A stretch of 64,000 bases of DNA from Hypomyces perniciosus (lineage: Eukaryota; Ascomycota; Sordariomycetes; Hypocreales; Hypocreaceae). The DNA lies in contig SPDT01000004.1 of NCBI GenBank assembly GCA_008477525.1, positions 1,240,001 to 1,304,000 of the forward strand, read 5' to 3'. Under the pieces are notes generated by a model. That model searched no databases, was not told the DNA's origin, and worked only from the letters and a program-made list of their open reading frames with translations. Below are positions 47,028-58,924 of this stretch, in pieces. Made by a program: the position numbers and the translations under genes. Every line of letters begins with the position of its first letter. Positions within the stretch are counted from its first letter, which is position 1.

Positions 47028-48875
47028 ATGTCTGAAAAGGACAAGAACTCGCCATCCCGCGATGCTGTCGTCAATGTGACAGAAATGGCAGCTGAAGAGC
47101 AGCCCCAGACTCTCGATGTCGAGAAGCTTGGGCGCCAGCGTCCTGCTGTCTTTTCTTCAACTTGGATGGAGGTCGCATTTGTCATCTCTGTCCTAGGCTC
47201 CCTTTCTATGTCGGTGGGTCTCCCATAAGCACCTTCTTCCCCTCAGACATTCACATTCCTGAGGACCTGTCTGAGAACACCTATGTCATATATGGAGTGC
47301 TAACACGGGATATCAGTCTTTCGTCATAGGTGGCTTTCAGGTCGTCCTCCCCAATTTGCTTGGACCCTTGAACATCCCCGTCGAAGCCCAAACTTGGCCG
47401 TCAAGTGTTTTGACCCTGGTGGCTGGCGCATTCCTCTTCCCCCTCGGCCGTGTGGCGGATATGTACGGCGGATATGTCTTGTTCAATGCTGGCATGGTTT
47501 GGCTGTCTGTATGGTCCGTCATTGGCGGATTCTCACAGAACTTCACCATGCTTGTCCTTTGCAGGGCTATGGAGGGCCTTGGTGCCGCGGCATACCTGCC
47601 TGCAGGCATCTCGTTGCTAGGCCGAATTTATAGGCCAGGACCCAGAAAGAATCTTGTCTTCAGCATTTACGGTGCCATTGGACCGCTGGGCTTCTTCTCG
47701 GGCCTCATTGTTGGTGGCATGTCGCAAGATCTGCTGTCCTGGCGCTGGTTCTTCTGGCTGGGCGGCATTCTTGCTGGACTCTTCTCGCTTGGGTCGATCT
47801 TGACGGCTCCTAGTGACTACAAGGAGGCACGGAAGATGAATGTCAAGATGGACTGGTATGGAACCTGTACCACAGTACCGGGCCTGTTGCTGGTCGTGTA
47901 CGCCATGACCGACAGCGCAAACGCCCCCAAGGGCTGGGTTTCACCTCAAATTCTCGTGACGCTAATCCTCGGACTCATGTTCCTTGGCGCGGCAGTTTAC
48001 TTCGAAGGATGGGTGGCCGAAGCCCCGCTGATCCCGGCAGATATCTTCCGAGTCAAGTACATGAAGAGGATGCTTCTAACCCTCTTCATCACTTGGGGTG
48101 TCTTTAACATCTATCTCTTTTACGCAAATTTCTAGTGAGTCAACCAAAATCGCATCTTCCCCAATATGTAATGGTCAACTAACAGACATGCCATAGTATC
48201 CAAGTCATTCTCGAAAAGTCGTCGCTTTTGACAGCCGTTTATTTCGCTCCTTGGGCTGCTGGCGGCTTTGTCCTTGTGACTATGGGAGGCTTCATTCTCC
48301 ACATCTTTTCCGGCAGAGTGATTCTCATCATCTCTGGTGTCTCAAAAGTCATCGCTATGCTCATGTTTGCTCTCATGCCATCCAACCCCAATTATTGGGC
48401 ATGGATCTTCCCTGCTATGCTTGCCGAGACTGCTTGCGTCGACGTGCTGTGGACAGTGAGCAATGTTTTCCTGACGACGAGTCTGCCCAAAAATCGCCAG
48501 GGACTTGCTGGAGCGCTCATCAGTCTGATGCTGTTTTTAGGCGGCGCTTTCTTTCTTGCTGTTGTAGATGTGGCCAAAGCCCAGTTTGTTACAGCCGGGA
48601 TGGATTTGAATCAACAGTACAAGAGCATCTTCTGGATCGGCGTGGGGCTTGCAGGCGTGGCGTTGATCATCTGCATCTTTCTCCCGATTGAAAGAGCTGA
48701 CAGTTCCCTCACTGTCGATGAGAAGGAGCGACAGAATAGTACCAGCAGTGGCTTGGACTCTGATGCGGAGACCGCTAGCAACACGGATGAAGCTAGAGTG
48801 GTAGAGATGCGAGGCGTGGTCGTCGATCCTATTGACGAGCATCAAGGTGATAGAACGCCACAGCGCGTGGCTTGA
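47028..48875 (+). CDS. MFS drug/metabolite efflux pump (DHA2-like)
   Basis: Plasma-membrane proton antiporter of the drug:H+ family with probably 14 transmembrane segments. Exons 47028..47213, 47317..48134 and 48197..48875 (introns 103 and 62 nt) give 560 aa. The first join gives LGSLSMSSFVIGGFQVVLPN. Motif A appears as LFPLGRVADMYGGYVLF, and motif C-like glycines as YGAIGPLGFFSGLIVGG. The second join gives YANFYIQVILEKSSLLTAVY. Both termini are charged and cytosolic; the C-terminal 60 residues are acidic/Ser-rich. Substrate cannot be read. It lies head-to-head with the Zn2Cys6 regulator. Confidence 0.92.
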
Positions 48876-49339
48876 GCACGAACATGACGGGATGGACTGA
48901 TGTTATGATGATCTGGTGGCACTATTGGGGTGAATTTTTCTGGGTTTCTGGTGTAGCGATGGCGTTCTTTTTCGGGCAAGGAGTTGGGAGCAAAAATTCG
49001 GAAGGCATATCGACGTTATAATTTCTAGGCTTAATATCATTATTCCACACTTATACCTGATGCCATGAACATTTACAGTGACCTCTTGACCTCTTACGGA
49101 TTGCTCCGCGTCCATGACAAGAACATTGAGATTTCTCGCGCAGCCGCACTTTTGAATGGAATATCTTAGAATAAAACCCGTCAGATGCATTACACTTATA
49201 TGAGTTGCCCATCTAAGGCGACGACGCTGGATGTGTTTGTCCATAATCTGATCAGGTGGTGTTGGGCACAAAGCGTTAGGTCAGGTGGAGTGCAGGTTTA
49301 TAATGAAAAATGAGTCGTCCCTTGGCATAATCAGCTCAA
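48876..49339. other. Spacer before tRNA-Thr
   Basis: 3' flank of the MFS pump. No gene is seen. Confidence 0.5.
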
Positions 49340-49421
49340 GCCCGCTTGGCTAAGCGGTATAGCGTGTCACTAGTAATATCTGGACATGACAAGGTGATCA
49401 GTTCGACTCTGATAGTGGGCA
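49340..49421 (+). tRNA. tRNA-Thr(AGT) with 10-nt intron
   Basis: Complete cloverleaf: acceptor GCCCGCT/AGTGGGC (one G-U), D arm GCTA/TAGC, anticodon stem TGTCA/TGACA, anticodon AGT at 49372-49374, T arm ATCAG/CTGAT, discriminator A. Ten extra bases (49376-49385) after position 37 are the canonical intron. A T5 run at 49426-49430 is the Pol III terminator. In contrast to the tRNA-Trp gene, it has no further insertion. Confidence 0.92.
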
Positions 49422-50473
49422 ATTATTTTTGCCATTTTCTCCTGTTTTCTATAAAACTGTGCTAGAGATCATAATAGGCTGACTGAAGCCACCACCAAGC
49501 ACATACGACCATAACTTTAGGTAGTGTAAAATTCGGGCTCCTGTCAAGCTCTTTTCTTGAGTTTAATTCATGTCTTCCTTTTTTTGCCTCCCAAGACTCC
49601 AAATTTGGAGTCATATGATTCCGTTTTTGGATCAAGTGACCTGACTACCACCGTTTTATCATGGCGGCAGTTCCGATATCGGTGGTGCAGCACATTGGCG
49701 ATCCATAGTCAGGCTAGGTCGTATGATTATAGATGAGGCGGAGCGAGCTATGGAGATTAGATCATTGATACTGGTACTTCGTACTCGGTCCACGTAGGCG
49801 CGACACGCGTTTTATCGCTAAATTACCGGGTAACTAAAATACTAGGTTACTCCCTTGTTTCGTTTTTGCCAAATGTGGTGAAGTTTGCTACCGTATGAGA
49901 TCAAGTGGTCTCAAGGCCAAGGATATTGCCTATGGCAAAGCATTGCTTATATGGGATTCTGCCAAGGTCTTATTTTTAAGGCAGGCGTTTGCCATTTCTT
50001 GTGCTGTCCTCCTACCTTTAATGGTGTCTTACCTTTACTGGTGACTGGCCGTAACGATATGCACCCCTCATAACAGACTGGACTTGGCACCTCTCGTCCT
50101 CATCTGTACTTTGTCGTTGACTTCAGGTGATCTCCGCCCAATATTGGAAAAAGGGCTGACACAGAAATTGTGGCCAGACCACTAGTCGGAACCATCATCG
50201 AAGCTCTAAAGTCCAGGTATAACGGACTTATTGCCAGATCCTGGTTCATTGGGATTGTCCCTGCCTGGAAGCTTGACAATCCGGTAAGGCAGTCAGTTAT
50301 CATGATTGGTGATGGGAAAACAGTTCGTGCTAAAACGCATAGTTCACGGTATAATAGACCGATGATATTTATTAGAGCCACTCAACTAATCAGTAATGAC
50401 AGGATAAAACGTATTGCGGTGCAAAAGGAGTTTAGCGCCTTTACCTATAATGTTATGCTCTCCTACGGAGTAC
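49422..50473. other. Start of the gene-poor accessory region
   Basis: AT-rich DNA with no recognizable gene. An open frame at 50170-50532 (120 codons, plus) has no family features and overlaps the last exon of the secreted-protein gene, so it is not called. One TACGGAGTA copy lies near 50465. Confidence 0.5.
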
Positions 50474-52861
50474 TTAGATGCACTTTAATCCAGAGCAAGA
50501 GCAAGATACTCCTGGTGGTCCTCCAGCACTAACTATTGCTCTTCCCACACAGCCGTCCTTAAATGTAAGAGGCAAATTGAATGAAATAAAGTATTCCGCC
50601 GCATACTTGCCGATCTTATTCGATGATCCGTCCGCTTTTGTATCAGTCGTTTTGCCAAAGGACCAACCTGTGACTGCACCACAGCCCATAATCTGCTTCT
50701 TTAAACTTTCCCCATTGTTAGAGATCCAGCCCTTGGCCCAAATAGTGAACTTGAGAAAATATGTCCAATTCGTATTCGTACAAGTGGCGGCTGGCTTTGG
50801 GTTATAATAAGGATTTGCGACTTTTATATGGACCGCAGTATTTGTGCAGCACCCTATCAGCTTATTACCTGAATCTCGAAGGCATTTATCAGATTGAAAA
50901 TAAACGTCGCCGTAGTTTGAAGGCCAAGTTGCAGTCGTTGCACAACCTGGAGTTACTATCTTGTTGATAGTATCAGCGCCATCGAAGCCCGCGTAGATTG
51001 TGGCTGTGGACCAAGGTCGGTTTTGTGATGCTACATCTGCAGACACCCATTAATTAAAGAATCCAATAAAGCTTATCACTAACTTACTATAAAATGATTG
51101 ATAAGGATATCCACCCTGGCAGCGAGGGCTATCATTGACAGCGATACACCCGGCACTGCTCACATGCTGCGGCGGTTGTTAGTATTTCTCGTCAGTGAAT
51201 ATAAGAGAATTAATACGACATACTACATTTGTACCGAGAGGGTTAGGTTTTGGCGTCGCCTGAGGCTGACATTATGGATCCGTAGAACCGTCGACAAGAA
51301 CACATATCCTGCCATTCGTAGTGATTGTGTGACTCCCTGGACGATGGACTGAAGTAGTCGACGATACTACAAGATCCGCGGGAATAAGGGGGTTCTTCGG
51401 ATAGACAAGATTGGTAATTTTGTAAGTGTAACCACTCAGACTCTAAGTTCCCCCATATTTGTTATCATGAAGGATACAAGTATGGATCAGGCTATTTAAA
51501 GCTTCAGGACAATTTTCCAGCGGGTGGCTAGCAGAGGGCCTTTTAACACTAATCTCTAAAGAGCCATGGTTGAAGTGGGTTTCCAGAGGGCCACTTGACG
51601 AGCCAAAAGTGGTTGCACAAATGGCGCCGATCTGGTTATTCAGTGCCTGGGCGACATTTGAAGGTGATGGCCCATGAGTAGGGATATCCTGGTAGCACTG
51701 TAACGTTCCAGATGGTTTTGGTGGGGTATGACTTTGGCTGGACACTGTAGACCTTATCGAACCGTGTTTGGTCGTCGTTGTAGGCGAAGGGTGAGGTGGC
51801 TTGGTACTTGTCTGTCGATTCGACGTTTGTGTGTGTTGGGTCACTGAGACTGTGTTGAGAGAAGTGGGAATTCCGTCACCATCTTCGCCCTGATCATCAT
51901 CGGGCCTAATGGTAACCGTTGCAGCATTACAAGCGACAATTGTTGTAGACGTCTTTCCCGTAGCACTGCAGCGAGAAATGACGGAGGTGCTTGTGGTCAA
52001 GCAACTACTGGAGCTGGGGCCTAATGACGTGCATGATACAAAGGCGTGCGTGACGGTGGTGGGTGAGCAGGTTGTTGTACGTGATACTGAGTGGCCTCCT
52101 TGAGGTGTTGGTGGGGGCAGATATGTCTGCCATTGATCCTTCGAACTAATAAAATCAAGGAATTGCCATGCTGACCCCACTGTTCCAGTAGTAATGATCG
52201 CTAGTAAGCGAGATCTCGAGTCTGCCGACGGGGTCGTAAGTAAATCGTGTATTGCTTGCAAGCCAGTGATAACAAGAGTGTTAAGCGAGGAGGAGGCTCT
52301 TTGGAAGTTCGCCCACGCCTTCAACCCAATTGTGGCAACCACCTCTGCTTCAGCGAGTTCAGAGATAAAGGCTCCGGCAATATGTGCTTCCTCAATAGCG
52401 TGATTAACCAAGGTTTGAAGTTCCTGAGTTGAGTGGGTTGGCAGCGCAATCACTAGGTGTGTTGCTGACGCGTATAATTTAGCAACACTCGATGCATTGA
52501 CAAAAAATGCGGAAAGAGAGGATGAAATTTGCTTAGGACTTAATGTTGGCAGGGATTTCATCTCACTCGCTGTATGGGTAACATGGGGAGCAGTATTGTT
52601 GACAGGAGGTTGGTGTACAGGAGATGGTGAGAGCGAGACTTGGAAGGTTGGAGATGGTGAATGAGACACGTATGAGTTTGAAGCTATACCTTAGTTAACA
52701 AGATTGAATAAATCCATTTGCATCATAAGTGAAATACCTTTAGTATGCCCATCCCACACCGTAGTATTTCTATACCTAGTAAAAGATATAGTGGATGCGG
52801 CGTGAACACTAACAGTGTTGCAATAGAGGAGAAGAAGAATGGAAAATAATATAGGATGCAT
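50474..52861 (-). pseudogene. Secreted Cys- and Ser/Thr-rich protein gene with two in-frame stops
   Basis: Four exons (52861..52738, 52689..51227, 51166..51088, 51036..50474; introns 48, 60 and 51 nt, all GT-AG) keep one frame for 743 codons. The frame is broken only by TAG at 51445-51443 and TAA at 51274-51272. Exon 1 encodes a signal peptide (MHPILFSILLLLYCNTVSVH, then A). Residues ~240-330 are a Ser/Thr/Pro-rich linker. A Cys-containing domain around the first stop has CYQDIPTHGPS and LENCPEALNSLIHTCILHDN. The C-terminal ~220 residues hold about ten Cys, including CLRDSGNKLIGCCTN and a terminal CSCSGLKC. Family not recognised. Both stops are one C-to-T change from CAG and CAA, the RIP pattern, although the TAG could also be recoded by A-to-I editing. 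It is divergent from another secreted-protein gene 1.2 kb away. Confidence 0.72.
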
Positions 52862-54065
52862 GGCTGAGTAGAATGAATCGTTGTAGTTGTTTGATAAATG
52901 AATTTCTGAAATGTCTGGGAGGAAGGGATAATCTAAGAGTGCAAAGGAAGGATTCAGTTAGCATTATATAGGTATAAATTCCTCCATTCCATAGATATCT
53001 GTACTAATAAGTGACATATTGGATGTATTTAAATTCTGCCGCGTTAACCTTCCAATATCTATCTCTCGGTAGTTAATACGGAGTATCAAAAGATAAAATC
53101 GGAGCTTTGTGACACAGCCTCAATAGCAGATGTCAGTGTTCGCGTTCTGTCGGTTTCCGCATTCAGCCAGGGCAATATACGCTCTTTTTCTTTCACACCC
53201 GCCCCCCTGTATGTTGAATACGACTCAAAAGCAACTCCTGTTGCGTCGTCGCCAGCGTTATTGCGCACCTTGTTGAGTTCCCAGAAGGGCTACGGAGCAC
53301 AACTATTAACATTAGCACACAACTTTATCCCATAAGCTCCGAGGTATCCCCTTACTGTGAGTAGCCAGTCATCAGCCTCTGTATCAGGTAATTGTTTGAA
53401 GGAAAGAAATGTAGTCTCCTTCGTTCTTATGCCCTCAGCTTATCCCATTATTCTTAATTAAAAGTCTATACGTGGTAAACCAAGAAATGGTAACATACCC
53501 AAAGCAGAGAGTCCAACTTTATTAGAGAGCTCTAGTCTGGAACATGCATAGAACGAAAGTTTCAGCCATGCTAATTTATTGAACCACAAATCTGTTGTAT
53601 TCCGTCGATATGTCCCCTAACCAACCTCTTACAAGTCAATACTCTTAGATATCTCTCATAATTGCGTGAGGGATTTATGTAATTAGTTGTATTACGGTCC
53701 GATTGTAACGGGCGCAGTTAAAGGGGGCAAGCATCAGACTACACTCTGACTTTGATCATTGGTTACTATAACGTTTTGTTATGTACTTGTAGACAGACAA
53801 CCATATTAATCCCCCTGTTCATAGACGCCCGCTTCCTGTAAGCCATCACGTTCCAAGTCAGAGCTAGCGGGTCTACCTAGATGTGATACACTCTGTCTAT
53901 GTGATAGTCGCTTATAGGCTAGGTTGGGTCAATGATTTTAGCAGGTTGCATGTTCATGGTAGAGCCCCGTCCTGAAGATAAATACTGTACTATGTCCTGA
54001 CATTTGAAGGAGAAGGACAAGGACTTTGGAGTACCTCATTCCATCTAACATTCACGGATTACAAA
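52862..54065. other. Divergent intergenic region between two secreted-protein genes
   Basis: AT-rich, with one TACGGAGTA copy near 53079. No exon is seen on either strand. Confidence 0.55.
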
Positions 54066-54932
54066 ATGATTGCCACTATCTTTATTATTTGCCTTCTGCT
54101 TCATCAATCTATGCTTATTCAAGCACTCTCATATTGTGACGCAAAAGCTAAGGGAGCTAAAATGCTGGCTACGCTTCAAGATGCGTCTGCACAGCAAAGT
54201 CGATTTCATTATGATGGCGGCGACTTTAAGGCTTATATGAGCACCCAAGGTTGGGCTTTACAAGAATGGGATTCAACTGTACGTCTTGCATAGCTTTGCT
54301 GAGGATCCATCCACTTACATGTGAAAGCAACCATCGATGTACAAGGACAGAGTGATTGCTCAAAATAAGAAAACAGGTACAGAGAGTGTAGGTTTTATCT
54401 ACTGGCTAATGCTATATACTATGCTTATATTATAAACCGCTTTAGGGCACGAACGCATTTTATTCCAATTACTATAATCCGAAAGAAGGCAGCATCACTG
54501 CTGTAAATCTACTGTCCCCTGCAGTAGCGGTAAAGAGGGGCTCTAAAGGGGGTGTGCCTCCATTAACCACTTGGTCCGACGTTTCTTTTTTGATATATCA
54601 GCATATAGCAGCATCCCAAGGCGTCTCGATCACGAATCTCAATCAAATTGTGCACAAGGATGTAACCAATGTTGACACAAATGAGATCATCGCGGCAGTC
54701 TGATTCGTTGGGCGACGAGGCACTACCCTGCCCGCCAAAAAGCCCCGGTCTTCGATTCGAAGTCAGTACAGATAATGGCAAGGCGCTGTTAGGAACGCCT
54801 AACGCACTTGGTGCTGGGTGGCTTTTGGCACAACATCGTGCGGCGTTACCAGGGAAGGGCATTAAATCGGTCCAGTTTTACAACAATATGCCACCTTACG
54901 TATATAACACGCTAATTATCCACATTGGCTAA
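54066..54932 (+). CDS. Small secreted protein of unknown family
   Basis: Four exons (54066..54278, 54328..54387, 54446..54649, 54699..54932; introns 49, 58 and 49 nt) give 236 aa. The N-terminus MIATIFIICLLLHQSMLIQA is a strong signal peptide. The mature part starts near LSYCDAKAKGAKML. Exon 3 includes AFYSNYYNPKEGSI; exon 4 gives EALPCPPKSPGLRFEVSTDN and ends YNNMPPYVYNTLIIHIG. The third intron (GTGCAC...GGCAG) is my inference: reading through it stops at a TGA, while splicing restores a frame that stays open to the natural end. I do not recognise the family; it could be a host-interaction protein, but nothing in the sequence proves that. Confidence 0.7.
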
Positions 54933-57250
54933 GGTAGTTCTTGTATTTGGCTATGTTGTATAGGAACCTTTTGTGGACGGAGAGGTACTAATAGGTGGTT
55001 TTGTAGTATTAGTGCTTAAATTGAGAGATTTTGATAGAAGCCCATGGTCCTAAGTCAATAGCAGCAGGTGGCCTTAACATGAATTGCGATTGACAGAGGC
55101 TATTCCAGATGAGGAGAGCGGAAGAAGCAAAAGCTGCAGCTATTTTACTCCGGTAGCTGTCCTCGGCATTTCTTATGAGCCTAGGGGCGCCGGATCTGAC
55201 TGACTCGCATATATCGTACAGAGTATTAGTTATCTACTCCGAGTTCTGACGCCCCACATCTCCATAAATTCTAATAAACAGTCAAGCTTACTGTACGAAC
55301 TATATTAAAAATACATATATAATTAAAGCCATGCGCAATACCTAGAGATAAAAAGACATATTTGAAAATAGTAAATACTGCCTATAACAGTATAATTTTA
55401 CCTATTACGAATGAAAATTCAGATACTATTCAGATACCAGTTAAACAATACTTAGCTGGGTTAAAGATGTTTTCTACAAATTTCGTAATAAAACATGGGT
55501 TTCGGGCTATTATTAGTATGCTAATTAGTAGAATGGAAATAGGGGAGCCTTCATCGTATATATTTGGTAAGTACGGAGTAGATGTGGGATACGTATAATA
55601 CGGGATACGTTGGTTTAGACCTTCGGGGAAGGGTAACTAACTAAAATTAAGAGGCTTGCGGTAATTCTATATTAGGGTTGACTCTCGGCACTTGGACAAT
55701 GCATTTTTTATTACTATTTACGACCACTCTGTATCTAGGTACAACAGCCTCGTCTGGGCAACAGGTCGGTAGGAGCCAGGGCTGTTCGCTACGTTTCGCT
55801 GGACAAAGGAAAGTTTTGTGTGTTTTCAATCTATGTCTTGTAGAGGGGGGCCGTACGGGTTCGCCTCCTCCACCAGCTTCTGGAAAGCCTCGCTTCCCTT
55901 GGGTCCTAGTAGGAATGTGACTGGACTCTCGCCTCTAGGCGTTTCGGGGAGGAAGCTCCTCGTCATGCGGCATTCGGCAAAGTGCCCCGGGAGCCGCATC
56001 TGCAGTGGGATTGTGTGTTGTGGCCAAAACGGTCGTGATAGCTTTGGAAGTCTCCATGACCAGACCTCTCTGCTAGCAGCCTGTGTAGGATGGGTCGGGG
56101 GAGTTTTAGTTCCGGGGGGTTCAATGGTGCTCCTAGATCCCACGGTTGGTAGCTTTCCGGAGCGTTTGCCTCCCAGTATTTCTCTTGGAGAGTCCTTATG
56201 GCCTGGTACCGAGGACACGAACACCTTGCAGCTTGGACAATGCATATACATACTACGGAGTATATGCTTAGTCCTTCTAAGGATCGCAACCTGGTGTGCC
56301 CGTCGGACCGCACGTTTGATTTTCGCAAATGCCATGTCCATATGCAGGTTCTCTTGATCATTTCCTAGGGTGCGATGAGGGAGATGGGGTGCATTACATC
56401 ACGCTCGCTGACTGCCAGCATATACGGTGTCGACTGGGATACCATTTGCTCAGGGCCTTTTTGTTAGTGCGGTCTAATTATTATTACCAATGACGTTTGC
56501 GGAGTCTATTACACTACAACTTGTTGAGATTAGTATGTCTAGGTACTTTACAACCTCCGTGTTTATAGGGTGTTGGGTATATTCTTGTTGGATATAATAA
56601 GTGTATAGGTACTGAGAAGCTGGAAGATTCACGAGATTGAGGAGAAGCCTAGTAACTTGCTCCTTTTTGTCAGAGTCTGAATTGATTCGTTATTTTCGCT
56701 GTTATACATCTCGTCGTGATACTAATGATTTACCCCAAAATCCCTTATATTGGTTATGCCGTAATAGCCGGCGAGCAATTCTTCCTTACGCCTCGTGTCA
56801 CGTATCGTATACCGTATAAACTCAGTAAATACGCTGACCGGCGAATGACGCTACGACGCTCAGTAATGCTCCGAATGACATATGATCGGCAAATTATTGG
56901 CTGCTCCACCCGTTTCTGGATTGTATTTCCATCATACCCATGTCTATCGTTTTGACAACGCTACCGGTAGCTGCCAAGGTTTCTCAAACAGATGGATCCA
57001 AACAGCTCGGTTCGGTTAAAGCGCCCGTCTACAGAATCTTAGGCTGACATCCTCTGAGCGAGGCCGGGGTATGTGCCGCTAATCGCAGTATGCACCAGCG
57101 ATGGAGATGAAGATGATGCCAACGCAATAGCCTGAATCATAAAGCTCCCAATTAACAGTGGTGCTGATGTTAATGATACGGGAGGCGGAATGGAATGGAA
57201 TGGCATTGGAGAGCATGTCAAGGAGGTAAACTAGACCCGATACTCCGTAC
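54933..57250. other. AT-rich accessory stretch without a clear gene
   Basis: Mostly low-complexity AT-rich DNA. TACGGAGTA-type copies lie near 55571, 56254 and 57240. The segment 55820-56350 is more GC-rich and open on both strands; see the separate minus-strand entry. Confidence 0.5.
55826..56341 (-). CDS. Doubtful ORF in a GC-richer island
   Basis: A 171-codon frame starting MDMAFAKIKRAVRRAHQVAI and ending in ANPYGPPLQDID. It is locally more GC-rich than its surroundings, and the opposite strand is open too (179 codons). Pro/Arg-rich composition and a CPSC pair are visible, but no family is recognised. It may be a relic of a gene or mobile element, or chance. Confidence 0.25.
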   Translation of the reverse strand: MDMAFAKIKRAVRRAHQVAILRRTKHILRSMYMHCPSCKVFVSSVPGHKDSPREILGGKRSGKLPTVGSRSTIEPPGTKTPPTHPTQAASREVWSWRLPKLSRPFWPQHTIPLQMRLPGHFAECRMTRSFLPETPRGESPVTFLLGPKGSEAFQKLVEEANPYGPPLQDID

Positions 57251-57876
57251 ATGGCGGCGACATCAATGCCGAAGGCGGGCGTTTTGGAACGGCACTTCAG
57301 TCAGGCTGCGGTCAGTATAGGTCGAGGATTGAAGAACGACAAAAAAAAGGCAATCATAAAGTTGCTTCTAGGCAAGAATTCTCGGGCCAACCAAGCAAGC
57401 GGGATTTACGGATCTGTATTTCACGCCGCTTGCGATTATACGGATATCGAGGATGCGCGCTTATTCTTAACCATGGCGCCGATAGTATTAATGATGCGGG
57501 TGATGCCGACAGCTATGGAACTGCCTAGAAGAGCAGGGTTCGCCGCCCCTGACCGATTCAGTATGCCCTGCTCGGCGCTTCTACAGATCAATACGACGGC
57601 AGAGATGCTTTTATTGAGTGTGCATGTCAGCCAAACCACAAGGACGAAGCCAGATGGATGATCGAAGCAGAAAATGGAAAGCAAGTGGAAGTGGAAGAGT
57701 CCGACTGGTGCGTGTCTGGAATTGAACGCACAAGCAGACGACTTCACTTGCGGTGCAATAGAAGAAGGATAATGACAGCTGCAATTGTGAGTCGTGAATT
57801 GGGGGAACTGGATGAGGCAAAATATTGTCTAGGCAAGCATTTCCAATGGGGGGTTCAAAGGAGGGACGGATCCTGA
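57251..57876 (+). pseudogene. Frameshifted ankyrin-repeat gene fragment
   Basis: The frame from the ATG at 57251 reads GIYGSVFHAACDYTDIEDAR, typical of fungal ankyrin repeats. Around 57460 the repeat consensus moves to another frame (LILNHGADSINDAGDADSYG), which then meets a TAG. A third stretch (57660-57876, EARWMIEAENGKQVEVEESD) stays open without joining cleanly. I see no intron that repairs this, so it is read as a decayed NLR or ankyrin protein fragment. Confidence 0.65.
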
Positions 57877-58924
57877 GAGTGACAAGCTGCTGGTGGCGCG
57901 TTGCAAGGATTCTTATATGTTGGTTTTGAATGATTTTAGATGCATGCTATAGATTGATATCTGGGGGAGAGTTTTGTATATAGTCTTTGAATGTTGAATA
58001 AGATTGTGTTTTATATAGAGTGATGCTACCTAAGAACGAGAGTGTCTGGTTTCCCCTGATCAATATATGGAGACTCAAACGTGCCTTGACAGTCCAGGTG
58101 AGGCAGGGGCATGAACACAAGCTCCCTCAAATCGCTAATAATGAGAGTATTGTGTATGACAGCGATGTGCTATCTGGCTACTAAGCCGTTACATCTGTAT
58201 AATGCCTCTCTCAATGCGTCCCTTCCACGTTCTTAAAAATAAACCTAAGGAGAGCGACTTGCAGAGATAGATATCTTGTCTAGCGACTGTTCCGGCTCCC
58301 TGACTATTTTGCTTTTAATGCTCATCTTATCTATCTATATGAGAGTTCGCCGGGCCCGAAATGGGTGAAAGAGTCGGTTATCTCTATTAGAGTTCAACAA
58401 TAATGAATCACCCACAGCAGATCTATCGTGGGCCTCAGATGCAGTGACAATAGAGTGAGACGTTTGTGTCAAATGTATTACGAGTATTGCTGATCCGTTG
58501 GCTTTATGGCTGCACTCAAAATTGCCTCATCTGATCACTTAGTGAAGTCAGCTAGTGGAAGATTAATGATTAAAAAGCGGAGAAGATAATACGGAAATGC
58601 TATTTGGTCGGCTAGGGGTCATAGATACTGGCTCGGAATATACAAATTCTAGAGTTAAGTTCTTGGCTTGTTGTCCCAACGAATGACGCAGACTAGTATT
58701 ATATGAAGCAGGCTAGTATTATATGAAGCATCATTGACACTAGATGAGTCTCTGAATTCGCATCCTTAGCCCCAAACTTAAACAGCTATGCCATCCATCA
58801 TTTATAAAGTACAAAGGTCAGCAAGCTTCCGCAAACTTATATAAGACCCTCCTGAGGCCTCCTCTACACTTCTCGCTTTTCCCAACAAGACCCAAGACTA
58901 CAAGCTCTTTGGGTTTCCCCAAAA
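57877..58924. other. Intergenic region upstream of F-box-like gene
   Basis: AT-rich. A perfect 20-bp direct tandem repeat (unit begins CTAGTATTATATGAAGCA) occupies about 58693-58730. TATA-like strings TTTATAAA near 58801 and TATATAA near 58838 precede the start at 58925. Confidence 0.55.

Noticed and set aside
49885..50073. 62-codon ORF with two Cys near its end
   Set aside because: No signal peptide pattern, no splice context, AT-rich surroundings; likely chance.
50170..50532. 120-codon plus-strand ORF
   Set aside because: No recognizable motif; overlaps the last exon of the secreted-protein gene on the other strand.
55818..56357. 179-codon plus-strand ORF
   Set aside because: Overlaps an equally long minus-strand frame, with no domain on this strand; double openness is probably due to composition.
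57039..57221. 60-codon minus-strand ORF ending GTYPGLAQRMSA
   Set aside because: No ordered features, splice context or signal peptide; too short to support.
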